A stretch of 64,000 nt of DNA from Thozetella sp. PMI_491 (GCA_021432635.1 MU270061.1:239216-303215), one strand, 5' to 3'; counted from the stretch's first letter, positions 1 through 11,792 are shown. Translations and numbers: made by a program. The notes: a model not told the origin generated them from the letters alone.

Positions 1-533
1 TGCAACGAAACATGGCCACTTCCGCTCGAGTGGGAATGGTATCTCTTCATCCCAACCGCCCAACAAAAAATATAGTGTCGCTAACGATCCGTGTAGAAAC
101 TGCTCTTCAAGGGTCCTGTATATGGTGCTTACTCAGAACTCTTTGCCGGATTCTCTCCAAAGCTCAAGGGACAGAACAATGGGGGATACGTGCTGGCCTG
201 GGGAAGGATTGCGGAGCTGCCCGAATATATTAAAAAGGGTAGCAAAAGTAAAGCAGAAGGCGGAACTGGTGGAGCGAAGATGTTTATGGGGTATTGCGAG
301 AGAGAGACAGTAGGCTTTCAATAGCTGTAGTGTGAGGACGGCTGATCATCTGTATTTTATAATTGGTAGAGCTAAGATTTTAAAGCTAGGGACTGTAATT
401 GTAGTCGTCTCCGAAATTGATATCCTGGAAAGAGATGTCTGGCCAAGATTGGTCATTTGCATGCGACTTTCGAACATGGTTGTCGAAAACGTCCTAGTAA
501 AGAGTTAGTTTATCGGGATATACAGCCCTTGGA
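1..533. other. Intergenic, left edge
   Basis: No convincing gene. The open frames here are short, overlap on both strands and carry no recognisable domain. The stretch lies 3' of the Zn2Cys6 regulator gene that ends at 534. Confidence 0.5.
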
Positions 534-2994
534 TCAGGTCTCACCAACCCAATCGAAATCCATTAGAGTATTAGTTAAATCTCCTATGATATCTATGGGT
601 GCAGACCCAGAAGAGATGTTAGACTGCATCGTGGGACTTGGGAACAGAATAACGTCGCCCAATCCTTCGTACTGCCCTCCATCGAACTGCCCGAAGGCAT
701 CGGCTGATCCTTCTGGAAGGTGTACTGGTTCTAAAGCGTATTTAGCAATCACTCTTGTTTCAAATTTCCGTAGCTGGGCACCCGTGGTGTGCCGTGGTCT
801 AAAAGAGCGCGAAGAACATACCGCTTAGCGAGAGCCTCGACATAGATTCCCTAGTATTATGTCCTGGGGCACCATCCATTCTGGGGCGCTGGAAGATGGA
901 ATCAAGTCGTTTCAACATGCTGCCCAACACATCATGGGCTTTTCCGGTATCAATCGACATGCTTCTCGTCTCGGACCAAATTGTGCATGATCCTTCCAGA
1001 GCTGCTATCATCTCCGCCTGCTGAGCATTTGGGATTTGTCGATTTCCTGTGAGAGAAACGCCCTCTCTCTCCTGCATCAGACACAAGTATATTATCACGG
1101 CCGCGAGTAGAAGGTCGTGCATTACCAATGACGAAATAATCCATGAGTCTTTGCACAGGACGCCGCCTGGTTGAACGGTTTCGTGAACTTCGGACTGGAT
1201 TCGAAGGAGCTCCCTTGAAGCGTCTATCGCCACTTTCTTCGAGTTTGAAAATTCGACAGTTTCTTTCTTTTTCGTGAGATACTTGCGATGTAAGATGCAG
1301 CGTGCTTTTTGAAAAAGCACCTCCAGACTCAGTCGCCGTATAATAAGCTCCGCAGAGTCGGTGATGCAAAGATCCATCGGCACGAAACGGAGAAAATGCG
1401 GAGTTGCGGAAAAGGCTTGCTGCAGTTCTCGATCTAGTGCCGTTACCTCGGCATAATCGGGGAGGGTTAAGAGGTTTGCTTGCTCGATTATTTTTCCAAA
1501 GACACGAGCCAGTCGACCCTTGGCGAGCGCATATGACATGCCCGTAATTTCGGTCTCTGGCCGGGAAGGTGGCAGTTCGGTTGAATCCTCGTCAAAATCC
1601 TGGTCCTGCAGGTTTAACGGTACTCGAGTATCGCTCTTGACAGCTTGAACCATTGACGGTAGGCCGTTGTGGAAACTGACCAGTAAATCCATCTGCACCA
1701 GCAGATGCCAGACTCGACGACGAATCTCGCCTTGGTACGGTGTAATGCTGCCTTCCACCTTGTCCGAATCTCGATGGAGGCCCATTCGGAGGGCCAGGCG
1801 AATCACAACGCTGATTATCAGATAACAGCTCATCTGATCGCCTTTGCTGAGAACGAGTTCGCATTCCATATATAAGAGAAATGTCTCGGGAGTGTATGGC
1901 CCTGGGTGTTTGGCGTAGTTGGATAGCGCCAGGCATTGTGCGCAACACCTGCGGTAAAGCTGCATCATCTCGGTTGGAGTGCCACCAGTGTCGGCGTCCT
2001 TTTCACCGGCGCCCAGTGCGGCAAATGTTCCCAGACACATAATAGAGTATATCAGCGCTAGAAAACTGATCGGGGAGCCACGGGGATCGGCCCAAAACTT
2101 TCGATACTGTCTTGATGTCAGCATTGCGGTCGTTTAGCGTGAAGCGACCTGATAATACATACGTTTCTTTGAAATGTCGGTTTATGGATGATGTCTGAAA
2201 GAAATTTAGCAAATACTTACCCGCAGTCTCAGTATGCAGCTAGGCACAACTCACGTAGCGCAGGGCTATTAGAGTTGAAGTATCGTGATACCAATCCATT
2301 CACTACGTTTCTCTCGGGCAGCCTAGAAAAGAGGTCCTCTCTGGCGGTCGGCGGTACGATGTTGTTGAAGAGCAGAGAGACATCAGGTCGCACACTTTCA
2401 GAGCCCGGCGAGGCTTCCTCCTCGATCTCGTTGAAATAACCTTTCATTTCTTCAATCTAAAGTGTGTTAGTCGAATCGGGTCTAGTGAGCGGAAGACATG
2501 TAGAATCCTACGTCGTCAAGCATGGCGGCCCAGTGGGTGGCCCCAACATAGGTGGTATCATTGGGTCCCAGAACTACTCTGCCAGAGGCGTTGGAAGCGC
2601 AGATTTCGGTATGGCTCTGCAGCTGTGGAGCTAAATCCGGCAGGGGCGGATGGGGTTCGCGCTCAGGGTCAATGGGTTCTTGTGATGGCTGGCTCTCCAT
2701 GGCCCCCTTGACAAGGCTTTCCAGATGCTTCAATCGGGTCTGCATGCTTACATGCGGTCTCTTGCGTGTGGCTGGCGGGAGAAACGTGCATGAAGAGGAG
2801 CGCCCTCTCTTGACGCACTGCGAACATGGCCGTTCTCGATCGCATTTCAGCTTCGCGTGACGGCAGTGGGTGCAGCTGAGCTGGATCCGGTTTCGCTTGG
2901 CCGGCGATTTGACCAAGGATTCTGGAGCCGCTACTCTACTGCTATTGACACTGTTGAAACTCATACTGGGCGCGTTTGGAGACTTTGAAAACAT
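534..2994 (-). CDS. Zn2Cys6 transcription factor with fungal-specific TF domain
   Basis: Nuclear sequence-specific regulator. The first exon (2994 to about 2512) has a binuclear zinc cluster, CTHCRHAKLKC followed by CSQC and a final Cys, near residues 40-70, then a basic stretch and a short heptad-like linker. After an intron ending before IEEMKGYF, an exon runs to about 2255. A short exon around 2190-2150 supplies the segment before QYRKFWADP, and the large exon from about 2115 holds the fungal_trans middle homology region (SPISFLALIYSIMCLG, MGLHRDS, RRRVWHLL). The large open frame appears to stop at 799, but a good donor (GTATGT at 821) and acceptor (CTTTAG at 731) remove a 91-nt intron. 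They join SLS to EPVHLPEG and an acidic tail ending DFDWVGET at 534, a typical activator C-terminus. About 690 residues. Middle splice sites are less certain than the outer ones. Target unknown. Confidence 0.85.
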
Positions 2995-4355
2995 TGATCG
3001 ATGTCAGAGCTGCTGACAAAGTTTCGCAGTGTGGCTCGGACATGGGACACGTGGCTGACCTGTATGTACCTACCCTAGATAACTAGATAACATAGGCGGG
3101 GTACCACCCTTTGTCGCAAGACTTGATCGATCTATTATTACTGGTTTCGGGCTAGCTGCGCGTCTACATGTTGTAGCCACTCAGACAATGCTTTACGAAC
3201 CCATATCGCACATTTATCTCCCTCTGCACAGGGGCAAGAAATTGCAGATGCTTTAACTACCTTACTTGGGTGTCCCTCAGAAAAGAAGCTCAAACGAGTG
3301 TCGGCCTCCTACTGCAAAGTCCAGCAACTTTCCTAAATACATATTTAGCTCTATTCAGATGTAGAAGATGGTGGCTAATGGTAGGATAGAAGAGGTTGAA
3401 TTTGCTGATCTTGGTAGAGCTTCAGATGTTTGACGGCGACCACCCTTCCCTTTCATGTGCTTCTCCGTGAGGATGCGCCCGAGTTCTCTTTTTTTTCTGG
3501 AAGTATTACACAGCCAACAGACAGGCGGGAATGGCCAGAACCTCTCGCTATTGTTTGGTGGTTCTCACAGCCACTTGTTACAAGAAGCCATTCACAGCGC
3601 CACTACCCGATGCGGTGCACCACCAACTACGACTTTTACATCCGAAGCCTTGGGATCCCTTTGGTCGGTTTTGATGCTTTGCGTTATCCAAAGGATCCTC
3701 ACCACTCCGCCAAGCGAGGCGAGAGGCGAGGTCAGACAGATGAGACGTGTTGGTCAGCAAGTGCGGTTAGTTAATGCAAACACTTCTCCGTAGATGTGTT
3801 AGGTGATGATATTTTGACGACAACGGTCTTCTTTCGGACCAACAGGCTATTCTGTACCAACTGGTTATTCTTCACCAACTGGTTATTCTTCACCAACTGG
3901 TTATTCTTCACCAACTGGCTATTCTTTCCCAACAGCCAAGTAAGCAAACAGCTTTTCTGGCCCCCGGATAAATACAGTCTTTAGGTTCGCAGGATTTCCC
4001 AGCCGTCTCCAGTCGCCGAAGCATCCAGCCAACCAACAAGCATGGCCTAGTCCAACTAGCACCTTCCACACCCACGAAGCTTACTGCAGAGTTCAGAAAG
4101 CAATAGGGCAAATTTACGAGGCGCCCTTTATTATCTGTTGGCTTGGTGTTTTTTATGTCTAAGCTCGCTGTGTTGGGTCCTGAAGCGAGACTGGTTGGTA
4201 AGCTGACGGAAGGCCTTGCGCCTCTATCATGCTAAGATTTGAGGTGCAGATGGTATGGGAACGAACTTTTTGATTTGTGACCATGAAGGAATGCCATGTA
4301 AAACTAATCTTCTGCTATACTGAGCGCCACAGCGGGGGTTGGCACTCGCTACCAA
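2995..4355. other. Intergenic with a minisatellite
   Basis: Upstream region of the regulator at 534-2994 and 3' flank of the ankyrin gene. Small overlapping frames at 3430-3793 on both strands look spurious, with no domain and no clean splice signals. The only clear structure is the 18-bp tandem repeat at 3839-3928. Confidence 0.5.
3839..3928. repeat. 18-bp tandem minisatellite, five units
   Basis: Five head-to-tail 18-nt units of the form CCAACTGGTTATTCTTCA. The three central copies are identical and the two outer ones carry a few substitutions. Because 18 is a multiple of three, one plus-strand frame reads as repeated TNWLFF. I see no gene around that frame, so this is probably a non-coding minisatellite and likely polymorphic in length. 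Confidence 0.9.
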
Positions 4356-4652
4356 CTAATATTTGCCCACCCACTCCCAGGTCCGTTTAAGAACGTATAT
4401 TCTACCGTAGCACTGTTGCTCGCGCACTTCGTCCTCCGAACGTTCAGGCTGGATGCCAGATTCTCCACCTTCTGCGCCCAGCGACCTGAGATGGTCCACG
4501 ATCCATGGCGCAGAGAGCTGGGCTGTAATGATCGGAAGCTCCTGGCCAGCCGGTTGGTTGAGGGATACACCGGCACCGACTAGAAAAGATATGAAACGGG
4601 GATTCTTGTTGATGATAGCTTGCACCAGTGCATCCTGTCCCATGGTAGAGTC
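4356..4652 (-). pseudogene. Ankyrin gene 3' part beyond an in-frame stop
   Basis: This continues the reading frame of the adjacent F-box/ankyrin gene without a shift, after a TAA at 4653-4655. It still reads as ankyrin-like sequence (DALVQAIINKNPRFISFLVG, then AGVSLNQPAGQELP). No simple frame-keeping intron removes the TAA without also deleting a well-formed ankyrin helix. The likeliest reading is that the gene once ended near 4356 and was shortened by a nonsense change. It could also be a rare allele, a sequencing error, or an alternative intron. Confidence 0.5.
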
Positions 4653-6039
4653 TTAGTGTGGCCTGCTAAGCAGCCCCGGGTCCTTCTCTACAAGCCACTG
4701 GACCACACGCACTTGGTTTTCACGGGTGGCTGTCCAAAAAGCTTTGTCAACTGAGGCTCCTCTTTCAATTAGTATCTCGACGACTTCCTGATGTCCCCTC
4801 AATGCGGCATATACGATCGGTTGGTACTTGACCCGTTCAAGATTCACCTTGGCACCACGCTCCAGGAGAAAGCGGACCATACGCGAATCTCCGACCCACG
4901 CGGCCAAGCTTAGTGCACGGCCGTAGCGGCATAGGCTTTCTGGGCGCGGTGTGGCATCAATATCCACTCCGCTATCCAGAAGCATTTGCACGACGTCCTC
5001 GTGGCTGTATCGACATGCTTCCCACAGCATGTTCTCCCCTAGCCACGGGTGGTTATTGATAGACTCACCAGTGGCGTCGAGGAGGGCGTGTATGAGGTGT
5101 AGATGGCCTGCTCGCGCCCCGGCTATCAGGGCGCGAGTAAACTCTGGCCTCTGCTCAACTGGAGACAATAGGTATCGAGGTTCCAGGAGCAAGCGCACAG
5201 TATCATCATGGCCGTTCATGATGGCGATCCCTAGAGGGCTTCCAACGCTGACGTGATAAACACAGATTAGCGCCGAACTTCCTCGGCCTTTTTGCCACAC
5301 GTCGACGGGCAAACGCCGCCGGTCGTGGCTGCTGATCCGCGGGTCAGCCCCGCAATCAAGTAGATGCTGTACCACATGGACGTGGCCCCAGGCTGCCGCG
5401 AGATGCAGAGGGTAGCCAAACTCGGAAGACTGCTGATTAAGGCAAGCAGAGAGCTTAGGGGACTTCTCCTGTAATAGAGACTGGACAAGAGCCAAATTGC
5501 CTATGGCAATCGCACCACACAGAACATTCAGAGCTGCTGCTTCTTTGTCGATATCCTTCGGGTCGTAGTGATAGCCGCGGTAATGCTCCGAGGCCGCCTC
5601 GTTCCAATATTGAGGGGCGGCCGCTGCAGCAACCCTTAGGTGCTGCTTCGCCTGCAGGTCGTCGCCTGGGACGGTCAGCCGATCTAGCTCCCGATTTACG
5701 GTGGCTATGGCAGAAAGGACGGATCGTTTGCCCAGCTCCAGGGACTTTGACTTGGACAATAGGATCTTTCCCAGGAGCTGCTCGGGCATGCATTGTACCA
5801 GCGACGCAGCCGGATCATTAATGTCGACAATCCGGTTCGCACAGACTACGTGGAGTATGGCAGATGCGAACCATTCTAGAGTTCCGGGCTGCGTTAGATG
5901 GGCCGGCAGAAACGAAAATGCTATGGTACGACTGACTGCTCACCGACCGTAGAAGGACGGCTTTCTGAATGCCGATGGTCAGGACTAGTTGCTCGATAAC
6001 CACAATGAATACATCGCGTGGTAGCTCGTTTAACTTCAT
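4653..6039 (-). CDS. F-box-like / ankyrin-repeat protein
   Basis: Two exons. Exon 1 starts at the ATG at 6039 and encodes an F-box-like opening (MKLNELPRDVFIVVIEQLVL). A GTGAGC donor and an acceptor ending in CTAG join it to FASAILHVVCANRIVDINDP and the long ankyrin exon. The ankyrin part has at least six repeats with the usual GxTPLHxAAxxGH character, seen as GYPLHLAAAWGHVHVVQHLL, GSPLGIAIMNGHDDTVRLLL and RALSLAAWVGDSRMVRFLLE. The same architecture is widespread and multicopy in Sordariomycetes. F-box proteins usually recruit substrates to SCF ubiquitin ligases, and the ankyrin stack would be the binding surface. The substrate is unknown. The frame stops at 4653 although ankyrin-like coding sequence carries on in phase to 4356, so the protein may be truncated. 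Confidence 0.8.
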
Positions 6040-6859
6040 TTTTGTAGCTTGTAGCTTTTGCAATCCCAGCGGCACGATGAAAACGAACCGGTCTTGCAGG
6101 AGCGAGGCGGAAGAGCAAGGGAAAAGCAACACAAGCATGGGGTGATTTCGGGAACTGCTAGACAAAATTGAACGTGTCATATTAAGGTGCGCACGTGATT
6201 GTGGCACTGCGCTTTCGATGTTGGTGTGCCCTTGTCCTGGTGACAGCAGCATTTGGGGCCGACTTAGGCACGGCCTGCTTAACGACCCAACAACAACTCC
6301 GAACCATCCTAAGCGGGGTGAGTGCCCTCAGCCCATCTGGGCCGCATTGTTTGCCATCCCAAAGAACAAAAGTTCTACAGCCGTAGCCCCTGGCTACCAT
6401 CTCGAGGGGCCAACTTTCTCAACGTCGACTTTTGTACTGTTTCTAACGATATGTCGTCCATCCAACATCTTGGCATCGCTCCGGTGACCTGTTTGTCTTT
6501 TATCCTTTCTAGCTCCTCCAGGATGGCTGTATCAGGTGGCCACCCGAGGCTCACAGCTATCCTAACAGGTACTGAGAAGTGCCTTGCCGGTGTTGTTGGA
6601 TGTAGGAGGGATAGTCGGCCACTATGGACCGCCTTTGGTCCTCAGCAGCCGGCGCAGGTGCGAACGAAGCCTGGATTCCACATTGACTCTAGAATATCGG
6701 GCATAGATAAAAGGGCTCACACTCCCCCAGGGTCTCCTTCTAGACCATCTATCATCACCACGTCGCCCTCATCCGATCTACACTCCGGTCACAACACCAA
6801 ATCCTGCCGAAAATCTCTGCCTTTATACCTCCTTGACTGTCTTCCTGTGACTGAAGAAG
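6040..6859. other. Intergenic promoter region
   Basis: Divergent upstream region between the F-box/ankyrin gene (minus) and the secreted-protein gene (plus). An open plus frame at 6322-6876 has no domain and overlaps the next start, so I do not call it. A TATA-like GATAAAAG lies near 6706, about 150 bp before the ATG at 6860, followed by a CT-rich leader. Confidence 0.5.
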
Positions 6860-8020
6860 ATGAAGCTCCTCGTTAGGAGCATTGCCTTATTTGCCACAGC
6901 GGTTGTTCTTTTCCAGCAGCCGTCAGTGGCAGGGCCCACCTGTCTTGCCCCGGGATCGCTGCGATGTCTTCATTCTCGTGCTCGCTCTGGAACAGTTCCT
7001 CACGACGATCCTCCTGGGCCTGGAACGCATCCGGGAGGAGGCGGCGGCGACCCTGCTCCTCACCCCGGTGGCGATCCGCAGCATCCCAATGACGGTCCCG
7101 TACAGCATCCCAATGACGGTCCTGTACAGCATCCTGGCGGCCCCGATGTACCACCGAACCCAGCACCCGCTCCAGAACCCGCCCCTAAAGATCTCGACCC
7201 AGCGGTTGATCCCAGAAAGAGCAATCCAGGGTTTGGAGAGCTCGAGGGCGGCGAACCGAAGCCCATGAGCGACTACGTGCGAAGTGGGAGCAACCAACTC
7301 AACGCGTACACTGAGGCTGTCTCGACCCACCGGGCAGACACGCCACTCGTGAGCAGCGTGGATAAGTACGACAACATCCATTTCACAAACCTCTTGGACC
7401 TCAATGCGGATAAAAGTGGATACGGCTTATTCGACTACGAAGTCGAGATTCCCGCTATGGACGGGGATATCAAACCCCTGCTCACCTTTAAGCAGGAACA
7501 CCTTGGCTTTGACCCTGCCCCGATGATGAATCGACAAGGAACGAGAGTGAAAATCACAAATGGGATCCGACAGGACAATCCAATCTCCGAGGGCGTCTAC
7601 GATCCCCAAGGAGAGTGGGCCGTCATCGAAGCAGAACTTAAATCCTCCGACAATAACCCGGGGAAAAGGATTCCAGTTAATGAGCTTACCTGGCAAGCTC
7701 AGGTCAAAGTCTTCAAGACTAACACTGGCAAACTGAAGGTGATGTTCATCGAAAATGTTAGAAACAAAGGCTTCTGCGAAATTACAAAGCAGAACTATAT
7801 CGAAACCAACAAGGCTCTCGATTCAGTGGCGGTTTGGGAACCGGGAACAGTATATTTTAACCGCATGCTTGGCAGCGACAACCTGAGTGGGAAGTTCAAC
7901 GCCTGGTCAAACCATCACACTGCCTTTGGCGACAAGGAAATCGAGAGGATTGCCACAATGCCTAGACAGGTGGCCGGGTCAGATGGTTTCTTTCATGTTG
8001 CCGTCGTTTTCAAAAAATAA
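6860..8020 (+). CDS. Secreted protein of unknown function, proline-rich linker
   Basis: Single-exon gene of 386 residues that I do not recognise. Residues 1-24 form a clear signal peptide (LLVRSIALFATAVVLF, cleavage near SVAG). Residues about 45-115 are a Gly/Pro/His-rich low-complexity linker with a perfect octapeptide duplication, QHPNDGPV, visible in the DNA at about 7090-7130, and then a Pro-Ala-Glu stretch. Residues about 160-386 look like one folded domain (FDYEVEIPAM, GEWAVIEAELKS, TGKLKVMFIENVRNKGFCEI, FFHVAVVFKK), rich in beta-type sequence and without internal disulfide spacing. Signal peptide, disordered linker and unique C-terminal domain suit an extracellular protein or effector candidate, but no enzymatic motif is visible. 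Confidence 0.75.
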   Translation: MKLLVRSIALFATAVVLFQQPSVAGPTCLAPGSLRCLHSRARSGTVPHDDPPGPGTHPGGGGGDPAPHPGGDPQHPNDGPVQHPNDGPVQHPGGPDVPPNPAPAPEPAPKDLDPAVDPRKSNPGFGELEGGEPKPMSDYVRSGSNQLNAYTEAVSTHRADTPLVSSVDKYDNIHFTNLLDLNADKSGYGLFDYEVEIPAMDGDIKPLLTFKQEHLGFDPAPMMNRQGTRVKITNGIRQDNPISEGVYDPQGEWAVIEAELKSSDNNPGKRIPVNELTWQAQVKVFKTNTGKLKVMFIENVRNKGFCEITKQNYIETNKALDSVAVWEPGTVYFNRMLGSDNLSGKFNAWSNHHTAFGDKEIERIATMPRQVAGSDGFFHVAVVFKK

Positions 8021-9115
8021 CTCTAGTGGGCATGGGGCTTCCGCCATATACTCTGATCTCAGTAGGCTTGGGCTTGAATGAATTTTACTCTCTGGTGTTA
8101 GATGGTAGTCTGTCACAAGGCCGCGCATCCTGCTATATTGCGAAAATGGCTCAAAGATTCTACAGCTATTCCGAAGTCCTGCCTGTCCTTGGTCTTCCAG
8201 ACATGTATGGCACTGAGCAACGCCAAGCTTTGACTTGATTCAGCATTGGCTCTGCTGGGCTTGCCTTGCACCCAACTAGTGGAAATCCTCTCTTTTTACG
8301 CTAGCTTATTAGAATTTTATTCCATTATTCATCCTTTGTGCCCTCGCCTTGTTTCCGTGTTTGTGCCCCTCAACTTCTCGCTTGAATACATGGCCCGTAA
8401 GTGGAGGGTATACTAATATTTACATGGGCCGCAGCCTTGCGGTCGAGCCAGCACAGATAAACAAACACTTTCCGCTCCCACAGTGGATGTAATACCTAGC
8501 ATCTTAAGCTCAGTCAACAAATAAAGCAAGTCATGCAGCAAAAAAGACTGGATGAGGTGCGTACATAAAGGACTACAAAACCGACCATCTTCTTAGTCAT
8601 ACCAAAGATAGGCCCGAAGAGCTATATTACTCTGACGACGATGACGACGAGTCATTATAAATGACCAGATATGGTATATTTTGGGCTTTTTTATACTGTT
8701 CAAAGAGGTAGGAGGGGAATTAATATAGATACCTATCTACAGCTACCGACTCGTTGACAACACGAATATGAACCTCGCCTCGGGTTTCGTGGTTTCTGTT
8801 AGAATATTCGATACTGTTAAATAGTTCTTATTTCTCAAGAGTCGATATGGTATAATAGGTTTACTAACCCCTATTCAATATATTGAATAAGACGGAGACG
8901 GAATATAGAGGCAGCTGTCGTGGTAGCCGTAGTGCACCCGGCTATCGCCAAGTTTCACCACTGCGCTCACCACACGCACTGCCTTGCACTTTAAATATGG
9001 TGGGAACCAGAGCCGGTATCATAACAGCTATTTGCACATACATGTACCGTGTCTTCAATGCCTTCAAGGGTTTATATTTGTTGATTTTCTTGACCTGTAG
9101 TCTATTTAAGCTCCA
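8021..9115. other. Intergenic, AT-rich
   Basis: No gene seen. The two flanking genes converge on this region, so it mainly holds 3' ends. It contains AT-rich patches, a short GAC/GAT run near 8634-8650 and an 18-bp perfect palindrome at 8872-8889. Confidence 0.5.
8872..8889. repeat. 18-bp perfect palindrome
   Basis: TATTCAATA followed directly by its reverse complement, with no spacer. It sits in AT-rich intergenic DNA, where short palindromes arise often by chance. No function is implied. Confidence 0.6.
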
Positions 9116-10591
9116 TTATTTGAATATATCGAGCGGAAATTTGTTAGCAATTTCCTGGTAGCCGGCCACACTCGGGTGCAAATGGTCCCCACTGTCGTAC
9201 TGCTTGTTGAGGCTGGTACCCGATCCAATTATGGCAGAGAAGTCAACGGCGTGGTCAAAATTACCGGGTGTCATGATCCACTTGTTGACGCTTGTGCGTG
9301 CCTGCTCATGTCCGCCGCTCGAGTAGCTGTTCCCCCCGAAGGGCGTGATGGTAGCGCCAATGGTGATATAACCAGCTTTCTTGGCGTCGGCGATGATAGT
9401 CTTGAAGGCGTTGATGACCTGGTCACCGCTGCCACCGTTTCCGATGTCGTTGGTCCCCTCAAATATCATGACGTATTTGACGCCCTGCTGCGTGATGGCG
9501 TCGCGCTTGTACCGCTGCATCAGCGGTGGGCCAAGTCCACCCGACAGAACTGTGTTACCACCGGCCGCCTGGTTGTTGACGCCAATATTTGTTATACCGT
9601 TTTGCTGCATGCGGGCTAGCAGAAGATCGGGCCAGCTGAGGCGAGCACATTCTCTAGTCAGCGATTGAATGCTATCTAAGAGGACTGCAATTGGGGCGTG
9701 GAAGAAAGACTTACCGATTGTTCTTGTCGTCGTCACTGCCCCGGCCGTCGGTGATACTATCGCCCAAGATGACAAGCGCCGTGGTGTCCTTGGGCGCCCA
9801 GGCTTCAACACCACTCACATAGTACCTGTCATGGCAAGACGCCTGTCAGCTTCCGGCGATGGTGGTGTATAACAGCTTAAGACAACTAAGGCCTACCAAT
9901 GCTTGGTGCTGGATCCTTCCACTGTCGACGCATTGACTTTGTTTCCCTGCCCCATCCACGATGTGGTGCGACTTCCCGGGTGACCTGTAATCTTGTTGCC
10001 CGACTGCCCTTCCGTGTAGAGGGTTACGGTGAGCATGGACTGCGGCTGGGCCTTGAAGTTGACGGGATCGGAGTAGACGACCTGGCCGCGCGGAATAGTT
10101 ACCGATGCAGCGCCTTTGAACGTCAGGCCGACTAGTGTGCTTGTATCGATGCTGTTCACTCCAACCTTCGTGCCACCGGGGAGTGCGATAGACGCCGCGG
10201 TAATGGGCAGGTCGCTTCCACCGAATGTGTTGGAAAACTGGATACGGATCTTCTCGGCTCCAATGGACAGGTGCAATGTCTGCCGCAGCGTCGCGTCCTT
10301 GAACGTGGAGGAGCCTCCGCCCTGGACTAACTGTTAGACGAGAATCTAATTAATCAAGGATTGTGCTGAACGTACGAATGGCGATGGTGGCATGTTGCTT
10401 GATTCCACCTCCTGAGGCATCGATGTCCACGTGTCCACCCAGTGGAAGTCGTCGTCGGCAACATCCGTCACTTTTCCGACGACCGGCGCAGCCCAGGCCG
10501 GGCCGCTGAGGCAGAGCAGACATGCAGCCCACAGCACCGCGGTGAGGAAGCCTGGCAGGCTGCCGCTCCAGCGCAACTTGACTCCAGCCAT
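9116..10591 (-). CDS. Secreted SGNH/GDSL-type hydrolase (esterase)
   Basis: Extracellular esterase or acetylesterase of the SGNH fold. The ATG at 10591 opens a signal peptide (LPGFLTAVLWAACLLCLSGP, cleavage near AWA). A beta-rich N-terminal domain follows (WVDTWTSMPQ, IRIQFSNTFGGSDLP, RGQVVYSDPVNF). The catalytic domain carries block I GDSITDGRGS (nucleophile Ser), the oxyanion block around NNQAAGGN, block III GTNDIG, and the Asp-His pair in DHLHPSVAGYQE. At least four exons. The block I exon ends AATCG before GTAAGT, and the next begins after CTCAG, giving NRWPDLLLARM, a clean frame-keeping join. All catalytic residues are present, so it is probably active. Substrate is not deducible; fungal relatives include carbohydrate deacetylases. 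Confidence 0.87.
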
Positions 10592-11792
10592 CGTAAGTCA
10601 GCTGCAGTTTGTCGTAGCTTTCCGCAAGCTCAAGTCAAGACTGGATGACCTCCTCCTTATTAAGGCCAGGAAACCTCGCTTTAATAGGTGGAAATTCTTT
10701 TCAAACAGCCTATTTGAGCATTTCTAGAGGGCGGCCGGGCGCATCTGCTAGCCGCTCTTCCATGTTATAGGCATAGCTCGAGCTCTCCATATCAAGCTAA
10801 TTATCCGGATGAAACCTAGCAAACTAGCTTTAATCTACAGAAGGCGGAGCTGCGGAGAGAAAAGAAATTCTATAGAGCGAGGAAATCCCAAATAGAGTCA
10901 GCAATCTTGGTATTAGAATTGATGCAGATCTTCTAGAAACTCGCCCTAGATTGGCTCCCTTTATGCTATCCGCGGTTCTCTCGTAAAGGTGGAGGTAGAT
11001 ACTAGTACAGCCTTCGGCCGACTAAAGGGTGGAAATCATTCCTTACCTACTCATTCTAGAAGTGGGCAGCCAGTGCCACCACCGCCAAATCAAGGAAGTA
11101 TTCTTGTGGTACGTAAGCTCCGACACAAGAACCCGATCCTGACAAATTATGGCACAAATTAGTACTTGGAGACTGTAGGCCACGCGGACCTCTTTCATAA
11201 CGCATTGAAGAGCTCGTGGGCCGCCAGGTTAGCAGCAAGCAGCGGGCCGATTTATCCGATGACAAGAGGAACGGTGCCTCATCCTGCCCCGTGGGGACGG
11301 GACGGGGCGTATAACTAAAACCGGCCCCGGTACGAGAGACGCCGGATTATCACAGCGCGCGCCTAGCTCAAGAGATTGCGCTAATTCTGCTGATTTCACC
11401 CCCCCGCCTAATGCACTGTTGGCAGAGGACCTGCTCGTTCCACCGCCGTTCCACATATAATTCACTCAGGGCATACAATTCACGCAGGGGCGAGGCTACC
11501 GTTGTGCTAAAAGCACCAGGTATGAGTGTGTGACTTGGGTTGGGTATAATTTTGTGCCTAGCGACTCCGGGGATGGAATTCTGGGGTTGCGCGCGGGAAG
11601 GGTTAATCGCAGGGATCTGCGCAGATGCGGCCCATAATAAGTAGAACCGGAAGGCGAGTATTACGCCTCGGCTAAATCCGCGCGGGGGGCGCCAGCGCCC
11701 GGGGCGAAGGGTCTCTCGTCATGAGCAGCAAGGATGGTGATCCGATGCTCGCACGAGCAGGGAGCCCCCCAGGTCCCGGTCTGACATTCGAA
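10592..11792. other. Intergenic
   Basis: About 1.2 kb upstream of the SGNH hydrolase gene and 3' of the dioxygenase gene. Only short overlapping frames without domain character are present. A GC-rich stretch lies near 11675-11710. I see no gene or mobile element. Confidence 0.45.

Noticed and set aside
6322-6876. 184-codon plus-strand frame upstream of the secreted protein
   Set aside because: No domain, overlaps the real start in another frame and spans the likely promoter with a TATA-like element.
8872-8889. Palindrome as a regulatory operator
   Set aside because: It lies in AT-rich DNA between converging 3' ends, not in a promoter; chance occurrence is likely.
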